From assembly GCA_026709625.1 (NCBI GenBank), contig JAPOSR010000066.1, positions 26,937-90,936 of the forward strand: a stretch of 64,000 nucleotides of DNA, written 5' to 3'. This DNA is from Chloroflexota bacterium (GTDB lineage: Bacteria > Chloroflexota > Anaerolineae > Aggregatilineales > Phototrophicaceae). Shown piece by piece: positions 26,206 to 36,000 of this stretch; position 1 is the stretch's first letter; each line of letters starts with the position of its first letter. Under the pieces are notes generated by a model that had not been told where the DNA came from, ran no database searches, and worked only from the letters and a program-made list of their open reading frames with translations. The position numbers and the translations under genes are program-made.

Positions 26206-26292
26206 GGTTGCTCTCCCATTTTGCTCTTGGCAATCATACTTGCGCGCTGTTCAATTGCGCAACAAGCTGCTTTCAAAAAAAACTCGGGCGCA

Positions 26293-26321
26293 TTCCACTT
26301 TGCGCTTGCCAACGGTATACT
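26293..26321 (+). promoter_or_regulatory. Candidate promoter for the SDR-amidase-permease-aminotransferase unit
   Basis: TATACT at 26316-26321 with a poor -35 (TTCCAC, 26293-26298) at 17-base spacing, about 38 bases before the SDR ATG. The -10 is convincing; the -35 is not. Confidence 0.4.
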
Positions 26322-26359
26322 AGCGGCTGAACTGGACAAGCGACTTGCGCAAAGAGCGA

Positions 26360-27112
26360 ATGAGCGAAGAAATCGCATTGATCACTGGCGCGGGCTCGGG
26401 CATTGGCCGCGCGACTGCCCATGCCTTGTGGAAGGCGGGTTATTCGCTGACTCTGGCGGGCCGGCGCGAAGGCAAGCTGCGCGAAACAGTTGCCCAAGCC
26501 GCTGTGGACGCGTCGCGGGCGCTGATTGTGCCGACTGATGTGAGCGATCGCGCCGCGGTCAGCCGCCTCTTCGCCGCCGCCCAGGCACGTTATGGGCGTC
26601 TGGATCTGCTTTTTAACAACGCTGGCACAGGCGCGCCCGCCTTGCCGCTCGAAGAACTAACCGCGGCGAAATGGCAGCAGGTGGTCGCGGTTAACCTGAG
26701 CGGCGCATTCTATTGCACCCAAGAAGCCTTCAAACTGATGAAGGCGCAACAGCCCTCTGGTGGGCGCATCATCAACAACGGTTCAATCTCTGCGCAGACT
26801 CCCCGCCCGCATTCCGCGCCGTATACCGCCACCAAGCACGCCTTGACGGGCTTGACCAAGTCGACCGCGCTGGATGGCCGGGCGCACAACATCGCCTGCG
26901 GCCAGATCGATATCGGCAATGCCAGCACCGACATGACCGAGCGCATGCGACAAGGCATTTTGCAAGCCAATGGCGCGCTGGCTGTCGAGCCGACCATGGA
27001 CGCGCGGCATGTGGCTGACGCGGTGGTCTATATGGCTGGGTTGCCACTCAATGCCAATGTGCTCTTTATGACCGTGATGGCAAGCGGCATGCCCTATGTG
27101 GGCAGGGGCTGA
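26360..27112 (+). CDS. Short-chain dehydrogenase/reductase (SDR)
   Basis: 250 residues. Classical SDR: cofactor motif [11 protein letters not shown] (TGxxxGIG), NNAG motif in LLFNNAGTG, catalytic Ser in NNGSISAQ and Tyr-Lys in PYTATKHAL (YxxxK). ATG 26360 is used; a TTG 15 bases earlier is in frame. Basic residues after the second strand (GRREGK) hint at NADP(H) preference. First gene of a tight plus-strand series with the amidase 3 bases downstream. Confidence 0.87.
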   Translation: MSEEIALITGAGSGIGRATAHALWKAGYSLTLAGRREGKLRETVAQAAVDASRALIVPTDVSDRAAVSRLFAAAQARYGRLDLLFNNAGTGAPALPLEELTAAKWQQVVAVNLSGAFYCTQEAFKLMKAQQPSGGRIINNGSISAQTPRPHSAPYTATKHALTGLTKSTALDGRAHNIACGQIDIGNASTDMTERMRQGILQANGALAVEPTMDARHVADAVVYMAGLPLNANVLFMTVMASGMPYVGRG

Positions 27113-27115
27113 GGC

Positions 27116-28540
27116 ATGAGCGAGTTGATTTGGCTGACAGCCAGCGAACAGGCGCAACTGATCAAACGGCGCGAAGTATCGGCTCTTGAACTGCTGCAAG
27201 CGCACCTGGCGCAGATCGAGTCCCTCAACCCGCAGCTCAATGCCATCGTGACCTGCCTGCCCGAGCTCGCGCTTGAACTGGCGCAGGCGGCGGACGCGAA
27301 GCAAGCCCGCGGTGAAGCGCTGGGCGTCTTGCACGGGCTGCCGATCGCGCACAAAGACTTGTTCGAGACGGCTGGCATCCGCAGCACCATGGGCTCGCCG
27401 GTCTTCGCCGATTATGTGCCCGCGTCAGACGACCTCATCATCGCGCGCTTGAAAGCGGCTGGCTGCGTCACCCTGGGCAAGACAAATGTGCCCGAGTTCG
27501 GCGCTGGCTCGCATACGTTCAACCCGGTCTTTGGGGCGACCAGGAATCCCTATGACCTCATGCGCACCTGCGGCGGCAGCAGCGGCGGCGCGGCAGTGGC
27601 TTTGGCGGCGGGGATGCTGTCAGTCGCCGATGGCAGCGACATGGGCGGCTCGCTGCGCAACCCAGCCAGCTTCAACAATGTGGTTGGCTTGCGGCCGACG
27701 CCCGGCCGCGTGCCGCGCTATCCCAAAGCCGATGCCTGGTCGACGCTGGCGGTGGATGGGCCGATGGCGCGCGCAGTGCAGGATGTCGCGCTGATGATGC
27801 GCGCAATCGCTGGCCCCGACGCGCGTTCGCCCATTTCGCTCGCAGAGCCCGCCGCGACCTTCGCCGATGACTTGCAGCGCGACTTTCATGGCGCTCGCAT
27901 CGCCTGGAGCCCCGACCTGGGCTGCCTGCCAGTCGAGCCCAGCGTGATTCAAACCATCGAAGCGCAGCTGCCCGTCTTTGCCGACATCGGCATCGTGGTC
28001 GAAGAAGCGCATCCCGATTTTTCAGATGCCTATGACATTTTTCAGACCTTGCGCGCCTGGGGCTTCGAGCTGGCTTTTGCCGAGCGCTTCGTCCAATTTG
28101 GCGAAGAATCGTTCAAAGAGACGATCCGCTGGAATGCCGCGCAGGGCCGACAGCTGAGCGCCGCCCACATCAGCCGCGCGCAGGTCAAACGCACGGAACT
28201 CTTCCACCGCGTCCGCGAGTTTCTGGATGTCTATGACTGCCTGCTGCTGCCAACTGCGCAAGTGCCGCCATTCCCGATCGAGCAGGAATATCCGCGCGAG
28301 ATCAACGGCGCGACCATGCGCACTTACATTGACTGGATGATGAGCTGCGGGTTTATCACGGTGACGGGTTTGCCCGCCATGTCTGTGCCCTGCGGCTTCA
28401 CGGCGGACGGGCTGCCGGTGGGCTTGCAGATGGTCGGCAAGCCCCGGGGCGAATTCGCGCTGCTGCAGTTGGCTTATGCCTTCCAGGAAGCCACGCGCTT
28501 CTACCTGCGCAAGCCGCCTGTCGCCGATCTCGCTGGCTGA
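27116..28540 (+). CDS. Amidase signature family hydrolase
   Basis: 474 residues. The Ser-cisSer-Lys triad is complete: Lys80 in AHKDLF, cis-Ser155 in GGSSGGAA and nucleophile Ser179 in DMGGSLRNP. The C terminus GLPAMSVPCGFTADGLPVGLQMVG is family-typical. GatA is unlikely because no gatB or gatC is near and the gene sits in a catabolic-looking unit. It probably hydrolyses a small amide imported or exported by the neighbouring permease. Starts 3 bases after the SDR stop. Confidence 0.87.
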   Translation: MSELIWLTASEQAQLIKRREVSALELLQAHLAQIESLNPQLNAIVTCLPELALELAQAADAKQARGEALGVLHGLPIAHKDLFETAGIRSTMGSPVFADYVPASDDLIIARLKAAGCVTLGKTNVPEFGAGSHTFNPVFGATRNPYDLMRTCGGSSGGAAVALAAGMLSVADGSDMGGSLRNPASFNNVVGLRPTPGRVPRYPKADAWSTLAVDGPMARAVQDVALMMRAIAGPDARSPISLAEPAATFADDLQRDFHGARIAWSPDLGCLPVEPSVIQTIEAQLPVFADIGIVVEEAHPDFSDAYDIFQTLRAWGFELAFAERFVQFGEESFKETIRWNAAQGRQLSAAHISRAQVKRTELFHRVREFLDVYDCLLLPTAQVPPFPIEQEYPREINGATMRTYIDWMMSCGFITVTGLPAMSVPCGFTADGLPVGLQMVGKPRGEFALLQLAYAFQEATRFYLRKPPVADLAG

Positions 28541-28565
28541 TGCCTTTGTCGATAGGAGTCGGCTC

Positions 28566-30122
28566 GTGGAATTGACCGGGCTCACCTGGCTGCTGGCGCT
28601 GCTGCCCGTCTTGGCTGTGCTGCTGTTGATGGTCGGCTTTGGCTGGGGCGGGGGGCGCGCGGGAGTGGCTGGCTTTCTCACCGCGCTTTTGCTTGCTTTG
28701 CTTGTCTTTGGTGGCGATGCGCTGCTGGCCATCGTAGCGATCGGCAAATCGGTCTTCTTGGCGGCGGATGTGCTCTACATCGTTTGGATGGCGCTGTTTT
28801 TCTACAATGTAACCAACGAAGCCGGCACTGTTGCCTTGATCGGCCGCAGCCTGCCGCGTCTGACACCCGACCGCGCCGCGCAGAGCCTGCTCATCAGTTG
28901 GATTTTTGTATCGCTCTTGCAGGGCGTCGGCGGCTTTGGCGTGCCGGTGGCGGTGGTTGCGCCGCTGCTGGTGGGCTTGGGCTACAGCGCCACGCAATCG
29001 GTGATTATGGCTTCGCTCGGGCACGGCTGGGCGGTCACCTTTGGCTCGCTGGGCACATCATTCGTCGCCTTAACCGCTGTTACAGGCTTGCCTGGCGAGC
29101 GGCTGGCGCATGATGCCGCGTTGACGCTGGGGCTGGCCTGCCTCATCAGCGGAGCGCTGGTCGCCTATGTCAGTGCGGGCTGGAGCGGCTTGCTGCGCTC
29201 GCTGCCCATGCTGCTGGCGGTGGGAGCGGCCATGGGGCTGACGCAATGGTTTGTTGCCACGCAAGGTTTGTGGACGCTCGGCTCGACATCGGGCGCGCTG
29301 GCTGGCGCTTTTGCGGGCGTTGCCTATGTGCTTTCGCCCCTGGGGCGCTCCAAAACAAAACGCGCGGCCGCCCAAGCCGACTCGTCGCGCAGCCTAGTTT
29401 TGGCTTTGGCTGCCTATGCGATTCTGCTGCTGCTGGCTTTCTCGGTCAATCTGATCGCGCCGTTGGAAACCTTGATGGACAGCATTTTGATCCAGGTTCG
29501 GTTTCCAGCTGTCGCTACAACCTATGGCTGGGAGGTGCCGACGGAAAGCGGACGCGGCATCAGCCTCTTTGGCCATGCTGGCGCCATTCTGTTTTATGCC
29601 GGCGCACTCGCCTTTTTGCTGTACAAACGGGCAAATTACTTCGAGCGGGACGATGCCTGGCGCGTGATCTGGCGCAAGGTGAGCAAATCGGCTCTGAAAT
29701 CTACCGTCTCGATCCTGGCGCTGGTGGCGATGGCATCGCTGATGACGCATACGGGCATGACACAGATTATCGCGCGCGGCATCAGCGAAACAGTCAGCGC
29801 GCAGGTTTATCCGCTCTTCGCGCCCTTCATCGGCTCGCTGGGCGCGTTTATGACGGGCAGCAATACCAATTCCAATGTCGTGTTTGGCGCGCTGCAGCAA
29901 GAGACGGCGGCGCTGCTGGCTTTGAGCGTCCCGATTGTGCTGGCTGGGCAGACAGCCGGGGCGTCTTTAGGCAGTGTGCTCGCGCCAGCCAAAATCATCG
30001 TCGGCTGCAGCACAGTCGGGCTGGGCGGGCAAGAAGGCCCCGTCATCAGGCGCATGCTGCTGCTGGGTTTGATCCCGGTCCTGTTTGTCGCGCTGGTCAC
30101 CTTCCTGCGTTTGAGTGGCTGA
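28566..30122 (+). CDS. L-lactate permease (LctP) family transporter
   Basis: 518 residues from GTG 28566, chosen for AGGAG 7 bases upstream; the open frame runs 30 codons further into the amidase gene. Twelve or more hydrophobic helices. Segments such as LLQGVGGFGVPVAVVAPLLVGLGY, ASLGHGWAVTFGSLGTSF and FMTGSNTNSNVVFGALQ are hallmarks of the LctP family, which carries lactate or glycolate with protons. Its genomic partners (SDR, amidase, aminotransferase) suggest another 2-hydroxy or organic acid. 25 bases after the amidase stop. Confidence 0.88.
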   Translation: MELTGLTWLLALLPVLAVLLLMVGFGWGGGRAGVAGFLTALLLALLVFGGDALLAIVAIGKSVFLAADVLYIVWMALFFYNVTNEAGTVALIGRSLPRLTPDRAAQSLLISWIFVSLLQGVGGFGVPVAVVAPLLVGLGYSATQSVIMASLGHGWAVTFGSLGTSFVALTAVTGLPGERLAHDAALTLGLACLISGALVAYVSAGWSGLLRSLPMLLAVGAAMGLTQWFVATQGLWTLGSTSGALAGAFAGVAYVLSPLGRSKTKRAAAQADSSRSLVLALAAYAILLLLAFSVNLIAPLETLMDSILIQVRFPAVATTYGWEVPTESGRGISLFGHAGAILFYAGALAFLLYKRANYFERDDAWRVIWRKVSKSALKSTVSILALVAMASLMTHTGMTQIIARGISETVSAQVYPLFAPFIGSLGAFMTGSNTNSNVVFGALQQETAALLALSVPIVLAGQTAGASLGSVLAPAKIIVGCSTVGLGGQEGPVIRRMLLLGLIPVLFVALVTFLRLSG

Positions 30123-30136
30123 AAGCGAGGCGATTT

Positions 30137-31390
30137 GTGACGAAACTGGCGATAGTTGGCGGCGAAAAAACCCGCGAGGCCGCGTATCCGGCTTGGCCCC
30201 CGCATGACGAGCGCGATATTCAAGCGCTGGCGGAGGTCCTGCGCAGCGGCAACTGGGGCGGCTTTCCCTATCCAGGCGCGCAGACGCGGCGCTTTCTGGA
30301 GGCGTTCATCGCCCTGCAAGGCGGGCAGCACGCGGTGGCGATGATGAATGGCACCTTGACGATGGAAGTGGCGCTGCGCGCGGCTGACATTGGCTGGGGC
30401 GACGAAGTCATTGTGCCAGCCTATACATTCCAGGCGACTGCCGCCGCGCCCATGATGGCTGGCGCTGTGCCGGTGTTGGTCGATATCGACCCGCATACAT
30501 TTTGCATAGATCCCGCCATGATCGAAGCCGCCATCACACCGCGAACCCGCGCCATCATCCCGGTGCATGTCGCCGCGCAGATGGCGGATATGGACGCGAT
30601 AAACCGCATCGCCGCCCGGCACGACCTGGTCGTTATCGAAGACGCGGCGCACGCTCATGGCGCAGTCTGGAATGGGCGCGGCGCCGGCACGCTTGGCGAT
30701 TTCGGCAGCTTCAGCATGCAATCAACCAAGATTTTGACGGCTGGCGAAGGCGGCGTGCTGCTCTGCCAGTCTGAAGAACAGGCTTGGCGCGCTGCCAGCA
30801 TCATTGATTGCGGACGCCCGCACGATCCCGCGGCCGAGCTGTTCACACAAGGCGGCAACTATCGCATGACCGAGCTGCAGGCGGCGCTGCTGAATGTCGG
30901 GCTGGAGCGCTTTCCGGCGCAGTTTGCCATGCGTGAAGCGCTGGCCGCCAGCATGGACGAAGCATTGAGCGAGCTGCCGGGCATACAGGTATTGCCTCGC
31001 GACGGCCGGCACCAGCGGCGCGCTGTCTACGGCTATACCTTCGCCATCGAGCCCGATGACTTCGGCGCGACAAATGACCTGGCAGCGCGGGCTTTGACGG
31101 CAGAGGGCATCCCTTGCTGGTCCGGTTACGAGCCGATGCATCGCTGCGAGCTTTTTCAACCGACCCAATCTCGCTTGCCTGTGCCATCCGCTTTCCCCGA
31201 GCGCTTCGACTATTCGCGCCTGCGCCTGCCTGTCGCCGAACGCGTCAGCAGCGAGACGGGCATGTGGCTGGGCGAGGCTGTCTTCCGCGCGGGCGAGCAG
31301 GGAGTAGACGATGCAGTCGCTGCTCTGGGCAAGATTCAGTCGGCTTTGGCGCGCGATCCTGGACTGGCTGAGCGAATCGCGGCACAGTGA
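30137..31390 (+). CDS. DegT/DnrJ/EryC1/StrS family PLP-dependent aminotransferase
   Basis: 417 residues from GTG 30137 with GAGG 6 bases upstream; a long open frame before it overlaps the permease and is shadow. Family marks: GTLTMEVALRA near residue 73, VIVPAYTFQATAAAPMMAGA, VIEDAAHAHGA, and the PLP lysine in SMQSTKILTAGEGG (about Lys199). These enzymes aminate keto sugars or act as related dehydratases. It closes the series SDR-amidase-permease-aminotransferase, all separated by 3-25 bases. Confidence 0.88.
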   Translation: MTKLAIVGGEKTREAAYPAWPPHDERDIQALAEVLRSGNWGGFPYPGAQTRRFLEAFIALQGGQHAVAMMNGTLTMEVALRAADIGWGDEVIVPAYTFQATAAAPMMAGAVPVLVDIDPHTFCIDPAMIEAAITPRTRAIIPVHVAAQMADMDAINRIAARHDLVVIEDAAHAHGAVWNGRGAGTLGDFGSFSMQSTKILTAGEGGVLLCQSEEQAWRAASIIDCGRPHDPAAELFTQGGNYRMTELQAALLNVGLERFPAQFAMREALAASMDEALSELPGIQVLPRDGRHQRRAVYGYTFAIEPDDFGATNDLAARALTAEGIPCWSGYEPMHRCELFQPTQSRLPVPSAFPERFDYSRLRLPVAERVSSETGMWLGEAVFRAGEQGVDDAVAALGKIQSALARDPGLAERIAAQ

Positions 31391-31503
31391 AATCTCCCTA
31401 ACTTGGCAAAAAAACGCAGCGGCGGCTTGTCAAGCCACCCAGCTCATCATCACTGGACTCGCAGTCGCCGTCTTGCTCTGGCATCGGAGGTGTTTTCTGG
31501 GCT

Positions 31504-33096
31504 TCAGCGTGGGTTGGTGGGATAGCCAGCTGGGTCGATCATCACATCTAGCAGCATGGCTGTGCCTTGCTCGAGCCACGCTTGGATGCCAGCCGCGCAG
31601 CCCGCTGGCGACTCGACCTTGTGATAAGCCAGGCTATAGGCTGCTGCGACCCGCCGATAATCCGGGTTGGTGAACTCTGTTCCAACAGCCGCTTTCCCGC
31701 GCCGGCGCTGCGCCGAGCGGATCAAATCCAGCGCGCTGTCATTCATCACAGCCAACAGAACCGGCCGCCCCAGCCGCGTCAGCAGCCCGAGTTCGCCCAT
31801 GACCATAGCCAGCCCGGCATCGCCGGTGATGCAAACGACCGGCTGTCGCGTGACTGTTGCCGCTGCAATCGCGCTGCACAAGCCAAAGCCCATCGCCGAC
31901 AAGCCATTCGACACGAAGTAGCGATTGGGCTGCCGGGCGGGCCATTCCAGCGCAGCGAAGATCTTGTGCGAGCCGACATCGGTCGTCAGGATGATGTCAT
32001 CGGGCGTATGCGCGCGCAGCGCCGCCAAGAAAGCCTGCGGGGTGATTCGCCCGGCTGCCGCATCAGGGCTGCTCCGCGCTGCCAGCCGCTGACGAAAGCG
32101 CTTTGTCCGCGCTGCGCCCCAGTCGGCCGCGGGAGCTGCGTTGCGTGTGCCGAGCGACTCGAGTATGTCGCCAATATCGCCGACCAGTTCCAGCGCGCAA
32201 TGCAGACGTGGGTCGTGATTGCCCCAGTTGGCGAGCCATATCAGCGGCGTCTGATAGTCCCAAGGCTTGACCAGCTCAACCACATCAAAGCCCAGCGCGA
32301 TGATGCAATCGGCTTCGTCCAGCAGCGCATAGGCGGGGTCGTCTCTGGTCAAACCAATGGTGCCGGCGAAAAGAGGATGAGTGGCGGAAAGCGCTCCTTT
32401 GCTCTTGGGCGTATCAATGACCGGCGCGCCAAGCGACTCGGCCAACTGGCGAATTTGCGCATAGGGTCGGTCAGGCTCCAAGCCCAAGCCCGCCACGATG
32501 ATGGGCTTCCGCTTGTCTACGAGCAGCGCGCGCATTTCGCTCAGGGGTGGATTCTGCGGCGCAGGCTTGCCTGGGGGCGCAGAATCGTCTGCGGCGGCGA
32601 TGGTGGCGCGGGCCAGGCTGTTGGGCAAGCTGAGATGCACGGGTCCAGGTCGGCCCGTCCGCGCCAGCCGCAAAGCCTGCTTGATGCGGGCATGCGCGTT
32701 GGTAGGGGCGAGCTCGGCGGTGTATTTGCAGATAGGCGCAAACAGCGTCTGCAAATCCAGCGCCTGATGACTGTGCTGGTCGCGCAAAGCCGGGTCGGCA
32801 GCCGCAGTAACCAGCACGACCGGCGCGCGATCTAGATAAGCATGCGCCAAGCCCGCGCAGGCATTGGCCGCGCCCGGACCCAGTGTCGTCAGCGCGATGC
32901 CGATGCCGCCGGTCAGCCGCGCTTCTGTCGCCGCCATAAAACAGGCGCTGTTTTCGTTGGCGACCAAGACAAATTCGATTCCGAGCCGCCACATCGCGTC
33001 CAAAACCTCGACATTTTCGCCACCCGGCAAGCCATACACGCGCTGCGCGCCTGCATCAAGCAGTTGCTGCGCGAGGGATTCGGCGATGGTTGGCAT
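31504..33096 (-). CDS. Thiamine pyrophosphate-dependent enzyme, acetolactate synthase-like
   Basis: 530 residues, ribosome site GGGGA before ATG. Three-domain TPP enzyme: the N-terminal Pyr domain has the catalytic Glu in LVANENSACFMA, a central domain follows (IIVAGLGLEPDRPYAQI), and the C-terminal PP domain has the TPP/Mg motif CITGDAGLAMVMGELGLL (GDA rather than GDG) with downstream MND. Resembles IlvB, benzoylformate decarboxylase and related lyases, but no IlvN small subunit is nearby and the FAD-site pattern is not clear, so anabolic acetolactate synthesis is unlikely. Substrate unknown. Confidence 0.82.
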   Translation of the reverse strand: MPTIAESLAQQLLDAGAQRVYGLPGGENVEVLDAMWRLGIEFVLVANENSACFMAATEARLTGGIGIALTTLGPGAANACAGLAHAYLDRAPVVLVTAAADPALRDQHSHQALDLQTLFAPICKYTAELAPTNAHARIKQALRLARTGRPGPVHLSLPNSLARATIAAADDSAPPGKPAPQNPPLSEMRALLVDKRKPIIVAGLGLEPDRPYAQIRQLAESLGAPVIDTPKSKGALSATHPLFAGTIGLTRDDPAYALLDEADCIIALGFDVVELVKPWDYQTPLIWLANWGNHDPRLHCALELVGDIGDILESLGTRNAAPAADWGAARTKRFRQRLAARSSPDAAAGRITPQAFLAALRAHTPDDIILTTDVGSHKIFAALEWPARQPNRYFVSNGLSAMGFGLCSAIAAATVTRQPVVCITGDAGLAMVMGELGLLTRLGRPVLLAVMNDSALDLIRSAQRRRGKAAVGTEFTNPDYRRVAAAYSLAYHKVESPAGCAAGIQAWLEQGTAMLLDVMIDPAGYPTNPR

Positions 33097-33268
33097 GGCA
33101 GTTGTCCCCGCTGGTGAGAGAAATTACAGAATGCAATTATTGAGCGGAAAATGCTTGTGTCAAGCGACTGAATCGCAGTGGCAACGCGCCGCGACTTGAT
33201 TGCTGCAATAGCTGTATAGCCGCATAATGATCTGGGTTGGGTTTTCTTGCAAGCGCTCGACAGCTGGC

Positions 33269-34003
33269 TCAACTGAAGAAGAGCAGATACACACTCAGCG
33301 CCAGCAGCGGGATCATCATCAGCCATTCAAACGCGCGTTGGTCGATGCGGTCGATGAGCGTCCGCGCGACCAGCGCCGCCGGCGGGATCAACACAAAGAC
33401 CCAGGCGATGCCCTGCAAGCGCTCCAGGTCGAAGTTGCCGATGTGCACAAAGGCGGGCAGCTTGGTCAGGTTCATCACAGCGAAGAACAAGGTGGTTGTG
33501 CCGATAAAACGGCGCGGTGTCATATGTGGCTGCAGCAGCAGGTAGGCTGTGAAAGGCGGCGCGCCGACATTCGCCAAGGTCGAGCCAAAGCCAGAGGCCC
33601 AGCCTGCGAAATAGCCATGCCATTTGCGCGGCTCATACGCTAGGCGAGCCAGTTGATCTCTGGCGATCTTGAAGCCCAGCGCCAGCAAGGTCAAGCCGCC
33701 GATGACGCGCTTCAAGGTGACGGCGTCGATGGCATTCAACGCCGCCGCGCCAGTCGCCACGCCCAGCAAGCCCGGCAGCAGCATCAGCGCAATATACCGC
33801 CGATCCCACTCCCGCCAATAGAAATAGAGCGCGAAGGCATCGGCAAAGAGCAGCAGCGGCAAGACCAAAGCCACGGCGACCTGCGGCTCGATAATCAAAG
33901 CCAGCATAGGCACGGTCAGCGCGACCGGCACCGGACCGCCCAAACCACCTTTGGAAAATCCGACCAGGATGCCGACCAAGGCGAAAATCACGGTCTCTGT
34001 CAT
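33269..34003 (-). CDS. TauE/SafE family sulfite or organosulfonate exporter-like membrane protein
   Basis: 244 residues from ATG 34003, about eight hydrophobic helices. The motif VGFSKGGLGGPVPVALTVP near the N terminus and the repeat-like GWASGFGSTLANVGAPPFTAYLL are characteristic of TauE/SafE (PF01925). It probably exports a small anion. It lies between the TPP enzyme and the MFS gene, all on the minus strand. The 34004-34193 gap upstream shows no gene. Confidence 0.85.
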   Translation of the reverse strand: MTETVIFALVGILVGFSKGGLGGPVPVALTVPMLALIIEPQVAVALVLPLLLFADAFALYFYWREWDRRYIALMLLPGLLGVATGAAALNAIDAVTLKRVIGGLTLLALGFKIARDQLARLAYEPRKWHGYFAGWASGFGSTLANVGAPPFTAYLLLQPHMTPRRFIGTTTLFFAVMNLTKLPAFVHIGNFDLERLQGIAWVFVLIPPAALVARTLIDRIDQRAFEWLMMIPLLALSVYLLFFS

Positions 34004-34193
34004 GAGGATGCTGTGCCCGCTGCGATTGGCTGGGGCAATTATATGCCAGCGGCTGTACAACCGTCCAACACATGCCAGCGAGGGAGCGGAAGTCGCGGCA
34101 GTTGATTTCAGCCCAAAGATGATCGAACTGGCGCAGTCACCAGCTTGGCGGCAATTTTCAACGATGCGCGCGGCATAGTGAAAACTCGCCTTG

Positions 34194-35462
34194 TCATGCC
34201 GCTGTCGATTCGCGCCTTTCGACCACGCGTACAATCCAGACCCACATCAGCAGCGGCACAATCGCCACCAATGCCGATAAATATACGAGCTGCGCGATGT
34301 TTTCGCCGCCCACCGCGTCGATCAACAAGCCGAAGGCAAGGATGCTGATGCTCTGCGCCAGTTCAAAACCGGCGAAATCCAGCGAGAAGACCCGTCCCAA
34401 ATAGTCGTCTGGCACAATCTGCTGGATGATGACCGAGCTGTAAGTCCAGTTGACGGAGCCGCCCATCGCCCGCACGACCACCGCCAGCATCAGCAGCTCA
34501 AGAGACGGTGCCAAGCCCCACAACAGCCAGCCCAGGACGATTAACGCGAAGCCCACGCTGGTCAAGCGGCGCAGCGCCGGCACCGAATCATCGCTGAAGC
34601 GGTTGGTCAGCAGCGGGCCCGCCACCGCGCCTATGCCAAAAGCCGCCCACAACAGCGCCATCGAGGCGACGCCTTGCTCGCCCAGCACAAAAACCTGCGT
34701 GCCATAGATAATCAGCAAGGTGTCCGAACTGGTGATGCTCTGCGCGCTCTTCACAAACAGGGCAGCGCTCGTCTCAGGATGCCGCAGCAGATAGCGCAGG
34801 CCATCCGCAAAGGTCCGCTGCGACTTGTCGCGCGCTTTGCGGGCCGGCTGTCCGATCTCCGAGCGGGGCGTCTCGGGCACGGCGACAGTCATCACCAGCA
34901 GCGCCGAGGCGACGAAGGTCAGCGCGTCGATGACCAGGGCGGCTTGCGTGCCAAATGCCTGCGCCACCAGCCCGCCGGCGATCGCGCCCACTGCCAGCAT
35001 GGCCGACCAGGTGATGCTGCTCAATGTGTTGCCCACGACCAGTTGATGCCGATACAGGATGCTCGGCATGAGGGCATTGCGCGCCGGTTCAAATACGGCT
35101 GAAACTAAAAATTGCATCACCACAAAGACATAGATCAGCGGCAGGCGGTCGGGCGACTGCGTGGTAAAAAGCAAGCCGACTACAGCCAGCGCGCGCAGCA
35201 GGTCGCTGACGATGAGCAGCCGTTTGCGGTCGAAGCGGTCTGCCAACACGCCAGCCAGCGGCCGCATCAGCAGCGGCGGGATCATCCGCGCGATCAAAAA
35301 GCCGCTGACCGCGATGCCTTGATAGCCCGTGCCTTCGGTATAGGACACGATCAGCGCCGATATGACAATCGTGCTGAACCAGTCGCCCAAGAGGCTGACC
35401 ATCTGCGCGCCCCATAATCTGGCGAAGTCGCGGTTGCTGCGGATGAGTCGGATGTATTGCAT
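34194..35462 (-). CDS. MFS transporter (efflux, MFS_3-like)
   Basis: 422 residues from ATG 35462 (GGGG upstream). Twelve predicted helices; the motif LAGVLADRFDRKRLL after the second helix is the MFS A-motif, and FEPARNALMPSIL is typical of enterobactin-exporter-like MFS_3 proteins. A cytoplasmic central loop (SEIGQPARKARDKSQ) separates the halves. Likely a drug or metabolite exporter; substrate unknown. Confidence 0.87.
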   Translation of the reverse strand: MQYIRLIRSNRDFARLWGAQMVSLLGDWFSTIVISALIVSYTEGTGYQGIAVSGFLIARMIPPLLMRPLAGVLADRFDRKRLLIVSDLLRALAVVGLLFTTQSPDRLPLIYVFVVMQFLVSAVFEPARNALMPSILYRHQLVVGNTLSSITWSAMLAVGAIAGGLVAQAFGTQAALVIDALTFVASALLVMTVAVPETPRSEIGQPARKARDKSQRTFADGLRYLLRHPETSAALFVKSAQSITSSDTLLIIYGTQVFVLGEQGVASMALLWAAFGIGAVAGPLLTNRFSDDSVPALRRLTSVGFALIVLGWLLWGLAPSLELLMLAVVVRAMGGSVNWTYSSVIIQQIVPDDYLGRVFSLDFAGFELAQSISILAFGLLIDAVGGENIAQLVYLSALVAIVPLLMWVWIVRVVERRESTAA

Positions 35463-35597
35463 GATGAGAACCCCATTTGCCGCGCCAGTGTACAGCACGA
35501 CTCGCCGGCATGCACGGCGCAAGTGCCCGACTCCGCCCGCATTGACAGCCTTGATTCGCTGGCATAGGATACGCTTGGCCAGCCAACGGAGTTGTCA

Positions 35598-35996
35598 ATG
35601 GAAAGCCTGCTGTATGTGGGCGTCGGTGGATTTTGTGGCGCAAACGCCCGCTATCTGCTTTCGCTGTGGTTCAACGAGTTTCTCGCGCCGCGCTTTGGGG
35701 TGTTTCCGTATGGAACCTTGCTGGTGAATGTGCTGGGTTCGCTGGGGCTGGCGGTCTTTGGCGCATGGCTCAGCGCGCGCGCGGGCTTGCCGGCGCAGTC
35801 GCAATGGCTTGTCGGCGCGGGTTTTTTCGGCGCGTTCACGACATTCTCGGCATTTGCCAACGAAAGCCTACACTTGGCGAGCGGCGCTGGCATCGGGCAG
35901 ATGCTGCTCAACCTGCTGCTGAACAACGTAGGCTGTTTGCTGGCTGCGGCGCTGGGCTGGCGGCTCGGGCAGCGATTGTTCGGCTTGGGCGGCTGA
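35598..35996 (+). CDS. crcB: Fluoride ion channel CrcB/Fluc
   Basis: 132 residues with four helices. ATG 35598 has GGAG 6 bases upstream. Signature segments: GVGGFCGANARYLLS, FPYGTLLVNVLGS (the conserved Asn near the Na+ site) and GFFGAFTTFSAFANE with the paired Phe of the fluoride path. Acts as a dual-topology dimer exporting fluoride. No fluoride riboswitch pattern was found in the short upstream leader. The stop is 4 bases before uppP. Confidence 0.93.
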   Translation: MESLLYVGVGGFCGANARYLLSLWFNEFLAPRFGVFPYGTLLVNVLGSLGLAVFGAWLSARAGLPAQSQWLVGAGFFGAFTTFSAFANESLHLASGAGIGQMLLNLLLNNVGCLLAAALGWRLGQRLFGLGG

Positions 35997-36000
35997 GCGC

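Noticed and set aside
27116..28540. Amidase considered as GatA of the Glu-tRNA(Gln) amidotransferase
   Set aside because: No gatB or gatC nearby and it sits in a catabolic-looking operon; the amidase family is broad.
31504..33096. TPP enzyme considered as IlvB acetolactate synthase
   Set aside because: No ilvN or branched-chain biosynthesis genes around, and the GDG motif is GDA; called only at family level.
35523..35597. Fluoride riboswitch upstream of crcB
   Set aside because: The leader is only ~75 bases and lacks the conserved riboswitch core pattern.
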